Assembly (NCBI GenBank): GCA_934462925.1
Contig: CAKSIT010000018.1
Coordinates: 1-48,925, forward strand
Direction: 5' to 3'
DNA: 48,925 nt
Source: an uncultured Oscillospiraceae bacterium
Lineage (GTDB): Bacteria; Bacillota; Clostridia; Oscillospirales; Ruminococcaceae
Under the pieces are notes generated by a model. The model had not been told where the DNA came from and searched no databases. It worked only from the letters and a program-made list of their open reading frames with translations. The position numbers were made by a program, and so were the translations under genes. Shown here one piece after another: positions 48,882 through 48,925 of this stretch (position 1 is the first letter of the stretch; each line of letters starts with the position of its first letter).

Positions 48882-48925
48882 TATGTCACTCTTTTCGTGC
48901 GGGATTTTTTCAGAGTATTCCCATC

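Overview
The window looks like a GC-rich anaerobic Firmicute (class Clostridia, probably a gut Oscillospirales/Ruminococcus-type organism). This rests on the Gram-positive ribosome binding sites, the Clostridial families of the conjugation proteins, and codon preference for GCG, AGC and CTT. No rRNA or taxonomic marker gene is present, so this is inference.

Layout. (1) 1-5598 is host chromosome. It holds a TetR regulator with a double palindromic operator, two copies of a MITE-like element (908-1284 and 2719-2881), a CatB/Vat-type acetyltransferase whose stop codon lies inside one MITE copy, a small membrane protein, an intracellular GH32 fructosidase and a second TetR regulator. (2) 5599-5675 is a tRNA-Pro(GGG). 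Its last 45 bp (5631-5675) are repeated exactly at 43496-43540, which marks attL and attR of an integrative and conjugative element (ICE) of about 37.9 kb. (3) Every protein gene of the ICE lies on the minus strand. Read from attR leftward, these are: tyrosine integrase, small putative antitoxin, zeta toxin, leader peptide plus tandem-HTH regulator, membrane protein, ParA, ParB, lipoprotein, DUF3801 protein, VirD4 coupling protein, pilin-like protein, TrbL/VirB6-like protein, PrgI, VirB4, CD1108-type protein, CD1107-type protein, DUF4315 protein, topoisomerase III, a surface protein with InlB B-repeats, SSB, a 2876-residue ArdC/methylase-fold/SNF2 helicase with a TnpV-like gene overprinted in it, a Toprim primase, a MOBV relaxase with a candidate oriT just upstream, a replication initiator, a type III toxin-antitoxin system (ToxN/AbiQ toxin plus a 53-bp tandem-repeat RNA), and a metallophosphoesterase. 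A short structured RNA gene on the plus strand sits near attL. (4) 43541-48925 is DNA beyond attR: the terminator displaced from the tRNA, then a tightly coupled three-gene restriction-modification-like operon (two methylase-fold proteins and a GIY-YIG/helicase fusion).

How it works together. The integrase excises and inserts the element at the tRNA. MobV relaxase, oriT, primase, helicase, SSB and topoisomerase III process DNA. VirD4, VirB4, TrbL, PrgI, CD1108 and the pilin form the transfer channel. ParAB, the zeta toxin unit and the type III TA system stabilise the element.

Three sequence signals cut across the ICE genes. Seven exact copies of a 16-bp hairpin lie mostly 12-26 nt upstream of start codons. 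A strand-biased motif close to CTGAAAAAGAA occurs in or just after most of the large genes. A 19-bp repeat brackets the TA and phosphoesterase cassettes. The most likely new biology is the 53-nt-repeat type III TA, the overprinted TnpV-like gene, the left-end structured RNA, the hairpin regulon and the GIY-YIG restriction-like operon.
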